From contig JAIVFI010000021.1 of assembly GCA_025558095.1 (NCBI GenBank), forward strand, positions 62,001 to 126,000: DNA of 64,000 nt. The letters are read 5' to 3'. Shown here piece by piece: positions 12,801 through 22,985 of this stretch. Below the pieces are notes generated by a model. The model did no database searches and was not told the origin of the DNA. It saw only the letters and a list, made by a program, of their open reading frames with translations. A program made the position numbers and the translations under genes. This DNA comes from Hyaloraphidium curvatum (taxonomy: Eukaryota; Monoblepharomycota; Hyaloraphidiomycetes; Hyaloraphidiales; Hyaloraphidiaceae). Position 1 is the first letter of the stretch. Every line of letters begins with the position of its first letter.

Positions 12801-14802
12801 GCGAGCGGCTTGTCCAGGAAGCTGATGTGCCGTTCGCCCTGGTTGGTTTTCGCGTACTGCCGCAGGGGATCCCATACAGCCGCTTCCTCTGGGCGTCCGT
12901 AGCTTCCATGAGGCTCACGTCCAGTGGACGTAACGGTGAAAGCGCCGTCCACGACAAAGTACAACCCGGCCGGCTGCCTGCCTTGTTTCAAGAGCACCGC
13001 AGAGGGCGAAAAGGACAGCAGTTGGATTCCCTCCGGCGGCGCCGAAGGCGGGGAACCAAGCACGGTCAGCAGCGCGTCCCATGCGGCGTGCCTGACACGG
13101 TTCAAATCGTCAGCCGCCACCGCCGCCGCCTGTGGCGACACGGGCGAAGGATCGTCACCGTCCTCGCCGTCGGCAGAGACATCGAAGAGGGCACGTTTGC
13201 CAGGAGAAGGAGGGGTAGGAACTTTGCCCAGTGAGACAAGGAGCGAGCATGAAGCGTTTGCAGTGTTCTTGGAGTGACAGGCCCGTAATCTGTCGACGAG
13301 GGTGTAAGGCAGGGACAGGGGACCAAAAGACGGAGTGTGGTTCAGCGCTCTGGAAGGCGAAAGCCGTGTCAAAAGAAATGGCGTGGCACAGGCGATAGAA
13401 CTCACCGCACGACGCCCCAAGCGCCTTCCTCGAGCCCCAGATAGCCTCTCATGACCCTGCCAGCGGACCGCGAGAACCGCGCCAGAATGACATGCACGAG
13501 CGATTGCTTGGCTTCGGGGCTCATCCGCAAAAATGCCGAAGCTGGAAGCACGGCCAATGCGGCCGGTGTTTTGGCGACGGCGGAAAGATTCGGGAGCAGG
13601 CGCTTGATAGCGACCGCCGGCGGTGGCGTTGCTGCTGACGGCGGGGATGGCGGATGCGATGGCGTGGGGAACCTCCCTGGAGCTTGCGGAGGGGAACGTC
13701 CGTCTGGCTGATCTCCTTCGGGAACGTGCCCGTTTGCTCTGGGCACTGGATCCGGTGAAGCAAGGGGAATCTGGGTTTCGAAGTCTTCAACACCGAGACC
13801 GGCGAGCGGCTCCTCCGCTTCGGAAGCAAAGACGGCGAGGATCCCTAGCAAGCTGGTGACGGTGCCTCCGCGTCGAACCAGCTTGAGAAGCGTGCGCCTC
13901 TCGCGGCCCGTTCGAGGAGCTTCCTCGGGTCCCGCTAGAGCATCGGGGAACGGATCAGCAGCCCCAAGCGCCGATTCCGTTGTTCGGCTCTTTCGAAGTG
14001 TCCCGAAACCAGGATTCGGCGTTGCCCACCCGGTGCTCGCAGGATCGACGTTCTCCGTCGGGTCCGACAAGAAGAGCTCCACCTCGCCGTTGATGACGAC
14101 AATGAGGTCGCCTTCCGCCCCGTCGCGTCCCTCAGGGATGATGGTCTCGCCGGCTTCAACAGTTCGCGTGGAGAAGGACTTCAGCAGCTCAAAGAAGACG
14201 CGCGGATCCAAGTACTTGAAGACCTTTATGCCGGATAGCAAATCCGCGAGGGCGCGCAGCTGGTGCTCCGGGTCGTCCTCCAAATCCGAGTCTTCGGCTT
14301 CGGCTGGAGCCGCCTCCGGTTTGGAACCGGGTGCGAGCTTGTCCGGCTGGAACTTCAGGACCTTCGGGTCGGTGGGCGGAAGCCTCGAGTACCTTCCGCC
14401 CCAAACATATCGCCAGGTGTAGAAGATTGCCGTTGCGAGCGACGCGTAGGTCGCCCAACGTACCAGCCACGCCAGGTCGAAAGAGAGGGAGAGGGAGATA
14501 TGGCGGGGCGAAACGAGGCCGAGAAGAGGCATGAGCGCATGAGACAGGAGGCTAGCAAGGGGTGACAAGAGCGTTCCGAGGAAAAGGATGAGGGAGAACG
14601 CCAGCCGCAACAGTAGCGCAGCGAACCGCACGAGTTGGGCGGGCAAAGTCACCGCCGCAAAGTAGACTGCAGACAGCAGGATTGAAGGCGCAGCATCGGG
14701 AGGAACTGGCGGGTCCATCCCCGGATTTGCGCCGAAACCGTGGGCAATGAGCGGGGTCGAAGCCCCCGCTGCGGCCCCAGCGGCGGCAGTCGCGGCAGCC
14801 AT
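9825..14802 (-). CDS. NTE1: Lysophospholipase NTE1 (neuropathy target esterase homolog)
   Basis: Six exons (13406-14802, 11910-13349, 11409-11856, 10831-11354, 10446-10775, 9825-10380) give 4695 nt, 1564 aa. The product deacylates phosphatidylcholine to glycerophosphocholine at the ER. The N-terminus has several hydrophobic helices (LVRFAALLLRLAFSLILFLG). Cyclic-nucleotide-binding-like regions follow, with FKYLDPRVFFELLKSFS, VVVRQGDLPGRVFVVLQG and the PGESIGEVEVVMDRPFPATV loop. The patatin domain carries the oxyanion loop LVLGGGGARGLAHVG, nucleophile elbow GGTSQGA (Ser) and catalytic Asp in MLVDGGYINNLP. Length and plan match fungal NTE1. The intron after PVN was resolved by phase as 53 nt (gtaagg...ccaag), joining PVN to SLVPVQEFAERL. 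In yeast, Nte1 activity influences Opi1 localisation; an OPI1-like gene lies at 55 kb. Confidence 0.95.
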
Positions 14803-15007
14803 GCGGTCGGCTTGACGCGCAGCACCTGCTCCGCGGTCTGCCGGTGAGGTCCGATATGCGCTTTACGCTTTCACCGGGGCGGGGCGGTCCCACGGAGTTT
14901 GGTGTTCTTTGACGGTCATGCACGGCCACGCACCGCGCAGCTGAAACCACGATCAGCTGGCAATTCGGACGCTGCGAAGCGCAAGCAAATCTCCATTGCC
15001 ATTGAAG

Positions 15008-16171
15008 CTACGTAGGGATGCCCTTCGCGGTTTCCATCGCCATCCAGAGCTCTTTCTTGTACCGCTCGCAGTTCTTCATACCCTCAAACATTCCGGTCGT
15101 GCGGATGGCGCGGGCGCACGTCATCCAGCTCTTGAACTCGACTGGAGACAGCTTGGCTCCTGCGCATGTTACTACAAAGGGCGCGAACGTAAATCAAGAG
15201 CGCCGGCAACGAAACGTGTCACGTACGAAAGCTCTCTTCCTTCTCAGCGCAGCCCCTTTCCGGGTTCTCCGAAAGGCACCTCTCGTAGTCCGCCTTTACG
15301 CGAGCGCAAAGGCGCTCCGCCCTGGCCCACGGGGTTTCTTCCTCCAGGCCTTTTGACTTGGCCGATCCGTAGATCTCCGTGTCAAAGTGACGCTGGTTTA
15401 TCAGATCCTCCGGCGTCTGTCGCCGTACGTTCTTGATCCCGAAAGCGCTGAGGCAAGCGGCATATAACCCTTGCCCGATCGTCGCCGAAGCAGCGGAAAC
15501 ACTCACGCGAGCCCAACGAACGCCGACAAGGCACCGCCTTGCCCGACCAATCGGGCGTAGATGAGCTTTTGAGCCATGGGCATTCGTTTGTTGGCAAACA
15601 CGACGATGAGCGTCGACGAAACGAGCGTCCCCCAGAGAGAGAAAAGGATCTTGTACTGGTTCGCGTGAACGTACTCTATCAGACTTTCGCGGGTCACGAG
15701 CGGGCCGTCGAGAGCCTCTGGAGGAGTTTCGTCCCCATTGTCGAACCCCAACATCCCGGGCACCTTCACGTAGCTCCTCTCCAGCGCAATCTGCCGCTCC
15801 AGCCGAAGGGCTTCGTGTTCGCCCCCGATTGTGAACCCGACCATGGGAAACGTGAGGCCGAAAATGGTCTTCAGCGTCCGGGGACGTCGGGCGAACCATG
15901 GCGAGAGGTAGCTCAGCGTTGCTACCGTCCCTATGCCCAGAAGAGCACCGCGGAACGCGAAGTTGAGGGCGCGTTCCGTGGCCTGCTTCTGGATAATGTC
16001 CTTCACTTCCGAGGATCGCATTGTCCGCGTCGGGATGTGCCGATAACGGCTTCGCTCGCGCTTCTCGGCTCCCTCCGCTTCGCTAACTGCCACGTCGACG
16101 GCCGGCGAGACATTATGAGCCGAGGTTTCTTGTGCCGGTGGTGCCGTTGGTGCCGCCGGCGTCGAGCCCAT
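15008..16171 (-). CDS. RCF2/HIG1-type mitochondrial protein with Cys-rich C-terminal extension
   Basis: Three exons (15507-16171, 15227-15447, 15008-15159) total 1038 nt, 345 aa. The middle of the protein matches yeast Rcf2 in layout: two hydrophobic segments (FRGALLGIGTVATLSYLSPW, IFGLTFPMVGFTIGGEHEA), then the HIG1-like block NQYKILFSLWGTLVSST followed by MPMAQKLIYARLVGQGGALS. Rcf2 supports cytochrome bc1-oxidase supercomplexes in the inner membrane, and a similar role is inferred. Unusually, about 110 residues follow, with five cysteines (ERLCARVKADYERC, NPERGCAE, WMTCARAIR, GMKNCERYKKEL). That pattern resembles small Cys-helix mitochondrial proteins but is not standard twin-CX9C. The extension is joined by introns in consistent phase, so it is likely genuine rather than a neighbour. 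Confidence 0.8.
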
Positions 16172-16379
16172 CTCAACGAAAGATACCCCCGGAAAACGAT
16201 GGTTCCCACCCGCCGGCCCTCAGAAACGCGCTTCAAGTAACCGGGAAAGAGACGCAAGGGGGTTTTCCGTAGGCCGGATCGCCTAATATCTGGTCGTGAG
16301 CGATTGGAGATCGGAAGCTGGCCTGCCGACGATCGTGATGGACGACTATCGTGAGCAGACAGAGCAAGAATCTCATTCG

Positions 16380-16550
16380 ATCTCCGTGAAGTTTTGGCGC
16401 TAAAGAACTTGAAGACTCGATCCCTCGTCGGCGCCTGCACCTTCTTGTCGCCTCCGCCCGCGAAGCCCAGCTCCTTGTGCTTTTCCGCCGTTTCCGGTTC
16501 GTCATTCAAAGGCCGCCCTCCTGACTGCGGTAGATCAGGGGTATGTCTAA
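16380..16550 (-). pseudogene. Broken partial copy of dienelactone hydrolase last exon
   Basis: On the minus strand this stretch reads LIYRSQEGGL, a stop, then, one frame over, NDEPETAEKHKELGFAGGGD, KKVQAPTRDRVFKFFSAK. The intact gene at 19150-19455 has FIYPGQGHAFMNDEPEMAGK and KELGFAGGGDKKVQAQAWER. Similarity continues past the functional stop codon into the 3' flank (both have a ...GAATGAGA-TTCTTGC sequence). The catalytic-His block GQGHAF is replaced and the frame is shifted, and no upstream exons are seen. It is therefore a partial duplication about 2.8 kb from its source. Confidence 0.8.
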
Positions 16551-16996
16551 ACCGTTTGAGATTACGGGGAGAATGCTCGGGCAGGATATGGTCAAGTTGG
16601 TGCGAAGGGGTCCCAAGTCCAAGTCGTGCAGGAGCCGAAGCGATGTGAGAGTGGCGGCGGGAAGCTGAAGGGGAAGCGCGGGCCGCGCTGGAGGACCGAC
16701 TGGACGACGGATGGGCGGCGTCGCTGTCCGATCTCCGTCCCCGGCGTCCGCATCCCCCCGGTCGGCGTCCCCAGCGTGCTCGCCGTCCCCCGCAAACGGG
16801 GCCGCGTCGGCCGCGAGCATGTCTGCGAGCGCGCCGCCATCGGCACGCACTCCATCCGACGCAAACGAGACGTCCAAAGCGTCGCTTTAGCCGTAATCGA
16901 AATTCTGGCACAGCTCGCCGGCGCACCCGTCGGCGTGGGGGGGGTGATGATTTGGCGATTCCACGGGATCCGCGAAAGAAGCACACCACCAACGCC

Positions 16997-17611
16997 ATGA
17001 CGGCCACTGTCACGTTTGCGTGGAACGCACGCCGGTACCATTTCGATGTTCCAACGGTTGCGGCGCTGCGTCAGTGCGCAGTTCTCGTCGATCCACTCGC
17101 TGCGCAATCTGAGGTCTTTACCGTGACCGGCCCTCTGGGGGTCACACCTGCCTTGGGTCCCCTCGAGGACTCGAAAGCAGTCAACGGAGGCAGCTACGAG
17201 CTGCGCGTGAGGAGCGGCGCTCAACGGCCGGAAGGGGTCGAGTTGCTCAGAGTCAAGATTGAAGCGTACGACCACCTCGCGACCCTACCGACCCTCGGGC
17301 ACGACTGGCGGTTTCACGCCGCCTACAGGAACATCAAGGATCAGCTCTCCATGTGGGAAACAATGGTGGCAAAGGATGCCGCCCGGGAAGCGGAGCTGGA
17401 CACTCTCCAGACCACCGTTGACGTCATGAAGAAACGCGGAAATCGCGATCTCGGTTACTCGATTGGGCTGCAGCTGGCTGCTCTGCTGGGAACTGCTCTC
17501 AGCACCGTGGACCCTTCGGAGAACGGTCGTGTGTTCGCCGGTGGGATCATCCAAATCGTGGCCCTAGTCGCCGCTCTGGCCTTTGCTGGCATGCGGGGCT
17601 GGCAGAGTTGA
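16997..17611 (+). CDS. Small protein with beta-rich N-terminus and two C-terminal TM helices
   Basis: Single exon, 204 aa from the ATG at 16997; an in-frame ATG at 16952 is less likely. Residues 1-75 (VTFAWNARRYHFDVPTVAAL ... GGSYELRVRSG) alternate like a ubiquitin-type beta-grasp fold. A helical segment follows (NIKDQLSMWETMVAKDAARE, probably coiled coil), then two hydrophobic helices at the end (GLQLAALLGTALSTV; FAGGIIQIVALVAALAFAGM). This looks like a tail-anchored hairpin protein exposing a Ubl-like domain. The fold assignment is inference from pattern only and the family is not recognised. The next gene downstream also carries a Ubl-like segment. Confidence 0.6.
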   Translation: MTATVTFAWNARRYHFDVPTVAALRQCAVLVDPLAAQSEVFTVTGPLGVTPALGPLEDSKAVNGGSYELRVRSGAQRPEGVELLRVKIEAYDHLATLPTLGHDWRFHAAYRNIKDQLSMWETMVAKDAAREAELDTLQTTVDVMKKRGNRDLGYSIGLQLAALLGTALSTVDPSENGRVFAGGIIQIVALVAALAFAGMRGWQS

Positions 17612-17965
17612 TAAAGGAAGCGCTTTGTTCGCGCCTGCATGTACACTCATGCTCTCTAAATGGCTACGGCCAGCGGGAAGTCTATAGGGAGTCGACTTTC
17701 CCCCGCCCTCTTCCCCTTCCCCCGCACGCCACGCCTTTCCGTGGCGTGCATGAAGGGCAACGCGGCCATCTATACCGCCTTCAAGGAGAAAGGATACCAA
17801 GTTCCGGCGGCCGCCGACGTGGCCTAATTTATTGGAGCGGCTAGCGTGTATTAGATCCGTTATGCAGTGGAAGCAACCAGTAGTGGTGACCGCAGAAATG
17901 ATCTGAACCGAACCGGCACAACTCCTGACCACCCTAAGGACGTGCGTCGTTTTCATTGGGGGTCA

Positions 17966-18682
17966 ATGGTGGACAACGACCCTTATGCACCGGTAGCGTA
18001 CGTCTGCGTGCCGCAGCGCAGCTGGCGGTGGCACCGCATCGACCTCCGCGGAGTGACGAGCGCAGGGGACCTCCGCGAGCTGGCGGCCGCGGCGGTCGGC
18101 AACATGCCGCCGCCGCTCAGCAGCGTCCTGGAGCTGCGCAACGCGGGCCCGCTACCGCCTGACGACCCGGCGTCGGACGGCGTGTGGGCCGCCGCGGCAC
18201 CGGTGGACGCGGTTGCCGGGCTGGCGGGCTGCCACCTCGTCGGCCGTACGCCGCTGTTCGGCCGCCGCCCGCTGGCTGATCGGCACGTGGAGCCGCCGAC
18301 GGTGCGGCCGTCGGACCCGCGGGCGGAATGCAGGCGCAGGGAGGGCAGGGGCGCCCCGCCGCCGCCGCCGCAGATGCCCGGTCCGTGCGCACGCGTCACT
18401 CTGGACGGCCGGGCGCTCCAAGTACCCGTCGGGGACGTTGCGTCGGGCGCTGGCCTCGCGGCGCGCGTCAGGGAGGCGTTCGGGTTGGCCGCAAAGGAGT
18501 TTGGAGACCTAGTGCTGCTGGACCGCGCCGGCCAGCCGGTGCTGCCGGCGGACACGTTCCCGGACCCGGACAGGGGTCTGGCGCCGGGTTGCGAGATCCG
18601 GGCGGGGTTTCGCGGCGCCGTGGGCAAGGAAGCGGGCCCGCTGGTTTTGCTCGAGAGGTGGTGGGGCGCCGTCTCGGGTTGA
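17966..18682 (+). CDS. Hypothetical protein with repeated beta-grasp-like segments
   Basis: Single exon, 238 aa from the ATG at 17966; an in-frame ATG at 17867 exists, but its leader looks non-coding. The N-terminal half (YAPVAYVCVPQRSWRWHRID ... LREL) and the C-terminal half (ARVTLDGRALQVPVGDVASG ... GCEIRAGFRG) both read like short beta-alpha-beta segments, separated by a Pro/Arg-rich linker. No signal peptide or membrane helix is seen, and the family is not recognised. It follows the Ubl-like membrane protein on the same strand by about 350 bp. Confidence 0.45.
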   Translation: MVDNDPYAPVAYVCVPQRSWRWHRIDLRGVTSAGDLRELAAAAVGNMPPPLSSVLELRNAGPLPPDDPASDGVWAAAAPVDAVAGLAGCHLVGRTPLFGRRPLADRHVEPPTVRPSDPRAECRRREGRGAPPPPPQMPGPCARVTLDGRALQVPVGDVASGAGLAARVREAFGLAAKEFGDLVLLDRAGQPVLPADTFPDPDRGLAPGCEIRAGFRGAVGKEAGPLVLLERWWGAVSG

Positions 18683-18869
18683 GCTGCGAGCGTTTCGGAT
18701 GCTTTTGCGGGGTCTTTGTCGATCTTTTCCATGGCGACGTGTTTTGTGGACCATTCTTCGGCAAAAGCAGGCACGACACTACCTGTTCTGGTCGGGAATT
18801 GCCCGCACGTGCTTCGTCCTCTCCTCCACGAACGCCACCAGCTCCTATACCGCCTCCCCAAACCCTCCC

Positions 18870-19115
18870 CCGCGTGCAGACACACACCGCCGCGCGCTTC
18901 CTGATCCACCCGAATCACCTCCTTACGAGACAGCGGCCCCTCGAACGCCTGCGCGATCATCGCGACTTGGCGCCTGCAGTACACCGGGTCGTCCATTGGT
19001 ATCGCACCAGCGGCAGGCCCTCGGGCACGCCCCGGCGGTCCAGGGGCGTCTCCACCTTGTGCGCGGTGCCGAATACCGAATGCGGGATCGGCCAGCTACC
19101 GTTTTATGTCGTTGC
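18870..19115 (-). pseudogene. Possible degenerate gene fragment
   Basis: The minus strand shows protein-like text in two frames: VFGTAHKVETPLDRRGVPEG LPLVRYQ, then, one base out of frame, MDDPVYCRRQVAMIAQAFEG PLSRKEVIRVDQEA. A single-base shift would join them. No splice sites explain the shift and no family is recognised. The fragment could be a decayed gene or a spliced exon of a gene I failed to resolve. Confidence 0.3.
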
Positions 19116-19149
19116 TTCCAGCAGATGATTGAGAGCATCCGCAAGATTC

Positions 19150-20338
19150 TCATTCAACCTCCTTCAAGTGCTGGCTAAAGAACCTGAACACCCGCTCCCA
19201 CGCCTGCGCCTGCACTTTCTTGTCGCCTCCCCCCGCAAAGCCCAGCTCCTTGCGCTTTCCCGCCATTTCCGGCTCGTCATTCATGAAGGCGTGGCCCTGT
19301 CCGGGGTAGATGAAGAGGGCCTCTTCCAAGCGATGCAGACCGCGAGCGTGGCTTCCTCCGGCCGCCTTGATCGTTTCGAGCATCGACGCGTGGAGTTTGC
19401 TGAAGGTCTCGGGGTCGGAGAAGCCTTTCAGGTTGTCCAGCTCGCCGGTGTGAAGCTGAAATAGCGGAGAACGACCATGAGCCCGCATCTACTCCATCTT
19501 TAGCTGCAACGAACCTGCACGGGTGTTGACAGCGGGATCTTCTGCAGCGAAATGCCCAAGTTGGGCGACGGTACTCCGTAGAAGGACACCGCCGCTTCCA
19601 AAGCCGACTTGGTTCCTTGCAGCTTGCCCGCCAACGCCAGGCTCAACGCGCCACCCTGGCGAGAATGAGTTCTCAAGCCTCACTGCCGGCGGCGAGACTT
19701 CATCCCACCATGCAAAAGCCCACACTCCCGATCTTTCGACGATTCCTCTTGGCGGCAGGATCGTGGTGGCCTTCCGATCTCAAGTGGTCCACCAACGCAG
19801 CGAGCCTTTCGAGTCCCTCATTCCAGTCCAGGTTGGACATGAGGTGCGACGCCTCCTCCCTGTCCAGTCCGACCTTGCCGTTATACATGTCCGGCACCAC
19901 TGCGACGCAGCCGGTTCCGTTGGCAATCCGCTGGGCATGGGCCTTGATTTGGTTGTTCACGCCCCACCACTCCTGGAGCACAAGGACGGCGGGCAGAGGG
20001 AGATCAGGGTCCACCGCTGACGACTTCATCGGGTGAGGCGTAGCGTCCGGAGACGGGTTGAACGACAGGAAGGGCGGCAGCTTCGTGGCCCCGGTCGTGT
20101 AGAGACGGCGGCCAAGTCCACGCCAGACGCGGAGCCCGCCAGCAGTCCCAACGGTAGCCAGCATCATGAGGAGCCCAGCAAACCGTAGAGAAGACGGGAA
20201 ACGGCTTCCGCTCGGGCGTGATGGCGGCCCGGAATGTGACTCGACACGCAACTGCGTGTCGATGCGGCGTCGCAAACGCGAGGCGCGCAGTTCCCCGCCC
20301 GGAGCCCCCCTCCCGTTGGCCGACATCTGCTCTAGCAT
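19150..20338 (-). CDS. Dienelactone hydrolase family protein
   Basis: Three exons (19709-20338, 19515-19655, 19150-19455) total 1077 nt, 358 aa. The first intron falls inside the nucleophile elbow; splicing creates GSVGFCMGGALSLAL with the catalytic Cys of this alpha/beta-hydrolase family. The catalytic Asp is probably in HTGELDNLKGFSD and the His is in YPGQGHAFMND. The domain starts at about LPAVLVLQEWWGVNNQIKAH. The N-terminal 75 residues include a hydrophobic segment (FAGLLMMLATVGTAGGLRVW) and basic residues, which could be a mitochondrial or membrane anchor; ATG 20326 is an alternative start. Family members hydrolyse cyclic esters, but the substrate is unknown. A broken copy of exon 3 lies at 16.4 kb. 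Confidence 0.88.
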
Positions 20339-20455
20339 CGCCCCGTAGCAGCCTACAATGACGCGAAAAACAGCCGCGCTCGAGGCCGGTGCGTCTCCAC
20401 CGAGATTCGGGCACCGGCTCGACTTGACGCGTGTTCGCGTTGCCGTTGCCTCCCA

Positions 20456-21161
20456 ATGCCTCCATACCTCTTCGGCTCGCTTCTGGACGTGTTGGCGCTT
20501 CTTTCCTTTGTGCTCCGTGCCCGGATACCAAAGCCACGCGGTATCTGCACAAAATGCAGCAAGCGGGAGGCCTTGACGCGACCATCCTCAACGCCCTGTT
20601 GGTCTGCCTCCTCTTCGGCGCAAGGGTTTCGGCTGAGGACCCGAATCTGCAGGACCATCAAGGATGCCGACGATGGCATGGTGCGATTGAGCCTCCCGGT
20701 TGAGAAGAAACACGCCAATACCGTTGGAACACTGCACGGCGGTGCGGAACCGCAACCTCTTGACGGATCTTGTCCCTGATCCATGAGCCAGGCGTCAGCT
20801 GCACTCTCGTCGACATTGCCGGGTCTCTTGCCATATCGAGCATGGGCGACAACTATCAGAAACACGTTTCGATCGGTGGGCTCGGTCGCTGTTATTGGCT
20901 TCGCTCAACTGAACCCCTGCAAAGACATCAACACGACGTTCCTGAAGCGTACGTCCCCCGAGAATGACCGCGAACTCAAGCTCTAACCACGCCGCAGCCG
21001 CACCGATCGGATCAACAATCACCGTCGTCTCCAAGGCAGATAAGGTTGGCAAGACGCTTGGATTCACCACCACCACGATCCTGAACGGGACAGACGTTGT
21101 GTGCCGAGGAAGCCATACCAAATACCTCTTCTTCCCGAAGCCAGACAAGTCGGACAAATGA
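20456..21161 (+). CDS. Hotdog-fold acyl-CoA thioesterase (ACOT13/PaaI-like)
   Basis: The three 3' exons are well supported: IKDADDGMVRLSLPVEKKHA NTVGTLHGG, then VSCTLVDIAGSLAISSMG, then DINTTFLKPAPIGSTITVVS KADKVGKTLGFTTTTILNG. The second and third joins cross introns with consistent phase and restore the ACOT13 pattern (TLHGG; lid VDIAGS-A; D-N-TFLKPA-GSTI; GSHTKYL). The enzyme hydrolyses acyl-CoA to fatty acid and CoA. The 5' end is uncertain: the frame is open from the ATG at 20456, but an alternative model begins at about 20555 with an intron ending ...atcaag before DADDGMV. It is divergent from the dienelactone hydrolase, about 118 bp away. Confidence 0.8.
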
Positions 21162-21195
21162 TACCAAACATGTAGCCATTCCACATTCGCGAATT

Positions 21196-22752
21196 CTAGC
21201 GAGGAGACATCAACCGCATGGCAGCCCCCCACCAAGACACCGCATCATCTTCCACGGCCGGGCCCGTGAAACCTCCGGGTCTTCCCTGGACCGAAAACTG
21301 TTCCGCCGGTCCGCCCATCCAATAGATGCCCGCTGCCGTCTTCTCGCTCTTGATTATGGCGTGGGCAACGGCCAGCGATGGATTCGCCAGGTGCGGCTGA
21401 TGCGGCATCCTCGACGACGGTCCTGGAAGCGACGGCGGAACGTTCGGAGTGGCCGCCGTCGGCCGGGAGACGATAAACCGCTTGGCAAAGGAGTACTTGT
21501 AGGCCGCATGTGTTGGATGAGGCTCCATTCGCTGCTTCCCGAGCGCAGTGCCGGGTGACGGGTTGCGAAGAAAGTGGAACAGCAGAGCCCGCGGCGTAAC
21601 GCAGGCCTTCGGGAGCTCCAGCGAGGTGCTTCCAGTAGCCATGGCTGAATCGTCCAGAAGAGCAGCAGTGTAACGCAGAACACCTTCCTCCGCGGGGTCG
21701 AACAGAAACTCAGTCTCGCCCTCGCTGTGGCTCGCAGCCATTTCCATCCCGCGGCGCAGCGAAAGCTCCTGATCCGCCGTCAGCAAGCCGCCGCGGCTGA
21801 CCCAGCGCTGCTCATTGGGCTGACCATAGCCTAGCGAGAGAAAAGAAAGGGTCACCTTGGCGGAATGAATGCGGACAGAGCGGTGGCCCTGAACCGGCTC
21901 CGCGTCGCGAAACTCCACGAGCACGTCGCTGTCTCCGAAGAATCGCTTCTTCTCTCGAGCCTCAGCATCAGGGACGACGAAGATCCTGTCCAGGCCGATG
22001 TTGAAGCCCGAATGGAATGCCTGAGCGGCCCTCCGAACAGCTTCCATCGGCTCGAGCACGGCGCCACCGCCTCCATCGATCCCGAACGGCAATTGGATTG
22101 GCGACGCGGGACCACTTTCCGCGGCGTTCTGAGGAGGAAAATCGCCCAGCCACATCTTTGCCGAGTTGAGGCTCGCGACGCGCGGAAGGAGCAGCTGTCC
22201 GGTTGCTCGTTCAAGCCACGGAAGTCCTGATGGTTGGCCCCCGAGAACCGAGTTTTGCGAGATTGCAATTGTCAGCTGCGACAGCATCGCGGATTCCGGT
22301 GCCACCGCCTCGAGGCGAGCACGCAGGAGCTGTGAATCCGGCAAGCCCATCCAGGCAGGTGCCGGAGGTTCGTTGCCCATCCAAGGCTCCCAGGGACCGA
22401 ATTCGATGAGCCGCCTCCCTTCATCGAAAGATCGCGCGAAAAGCTGGAGATGGAACAGGTGCCTCGCGTCCGGCTGTCCCGGATCGGGAGCGGCGACCGA
22501 TTTGAAGCCCTCGGACCGGACCACGAGGGGTACACGGCGCCGTAGAAGCAGCTGATAGACAGCACGCGGTACTAGAATATAAGCAAAAGTCGAGCAGGCG
22601 CGCGAGAGGCGCAGGAGCTGAGGGAGGAGGCCACCAATGCCGTGCGATCCGGCGTCTCCCGCGCCGGTCGGCACGACGCAGAGGAGGCACTCCACCACGA
22701 GCTCCGGCGGGAGACTGTCCAAGAGCGATGGCAAGTCGCTCGGAGCCTCCAT
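21196..22752 (-). CDS. F-box-like hypothetical protein
   Basis: Single exon, 518 aa from the ATG at 22752; the frame is open to 22986, but a start there would overlap the next gene's stop. The N-terminus (LPSLLDSLPPELVVECLLCV) resembles an F-box: LPPEL followed by a Leu-rich helix and RLSRACSTFAYILVPRAVY. F-box proteins recruit substrates to SCF ubiquitin ligases. The remainder is a soluble domain with no recognised repeats; it contains FNIGLDRIFVVPDAEAREKK and a Pro-rich C-terminus. The F-box call is moderate and the downstream domain is unassigned. It is convergent with the thioesterase. Confidence 0.6.
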   Translation of the reverse strand: MEAPSDLPSLLDSLPPELVVECLLCVVPTGAGDAGSHGIGGLLPQLLRLSRACSTFAYILVPRAVYQLLLRRRVPLVVRSEGFKSVAAPDPGQPDARHLFHLQLFARSFDEGRRLIEFGPWEPWMGNEPPAPAWMGLPDSQLLRARLEAVAPESAMLSQLTIAISQNSVLGGQPSGLPWLERATGQLLLPRVASLNSAKMWLGDFPPQNAAESGPASPIQLPFGIDGGGGAVLEPMEAVRRAAQAFHSGFNIGLDRIFVVPDAEAREKKRFFGDSDVLVEFRDAEPVQGHRSVRIHSAKVTLSFLSLGYGQPNEQRWVSRGGLLTADQELSLRRGMEMAASHSEGETEFLFDPAEEGVLRYTAALLDDSAMATGSTSLELPKACVTPRALLFHFLRNPSPGTALGKQRMEPHPTHAAYKYSFAKRFIVSRPTAATPNVPPSLPGPSSRMPHQPHLANPSLAVAHAIIKSEKTAAGIYWMGGPAEQFSVQGRPGGFTGPAVEDDAVSWWGAAMRLMSPR

Positions 22753-22985
22753 GTGAAGGATTCTCGAGGGAACGTAGAACGAGAGACCAATGGACGTGGC
22801 AACGAATGAAGTCGCTTGCCCTGGAGGGCAACTTCTCTTCCCAGGGGACATCATCTCTTCATACGATAAAGGTAGAATAACAAACGGGTCGACATCCACC
22901 TCAACCGGTGATTTCGAAAGTCGGCTTTTCGCCACTGGCACCACCCTCGACGGGAGCCCCGGCCTCGAGCTGCGGTCAAGATCCA

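Noticed and set aside
17748-17826. A 25-codon frame MKGNAAIYTAFKEKGYQVPA
   Set aside because: It is protein-like but too short, with no splice partner found; not enough to call a gene.
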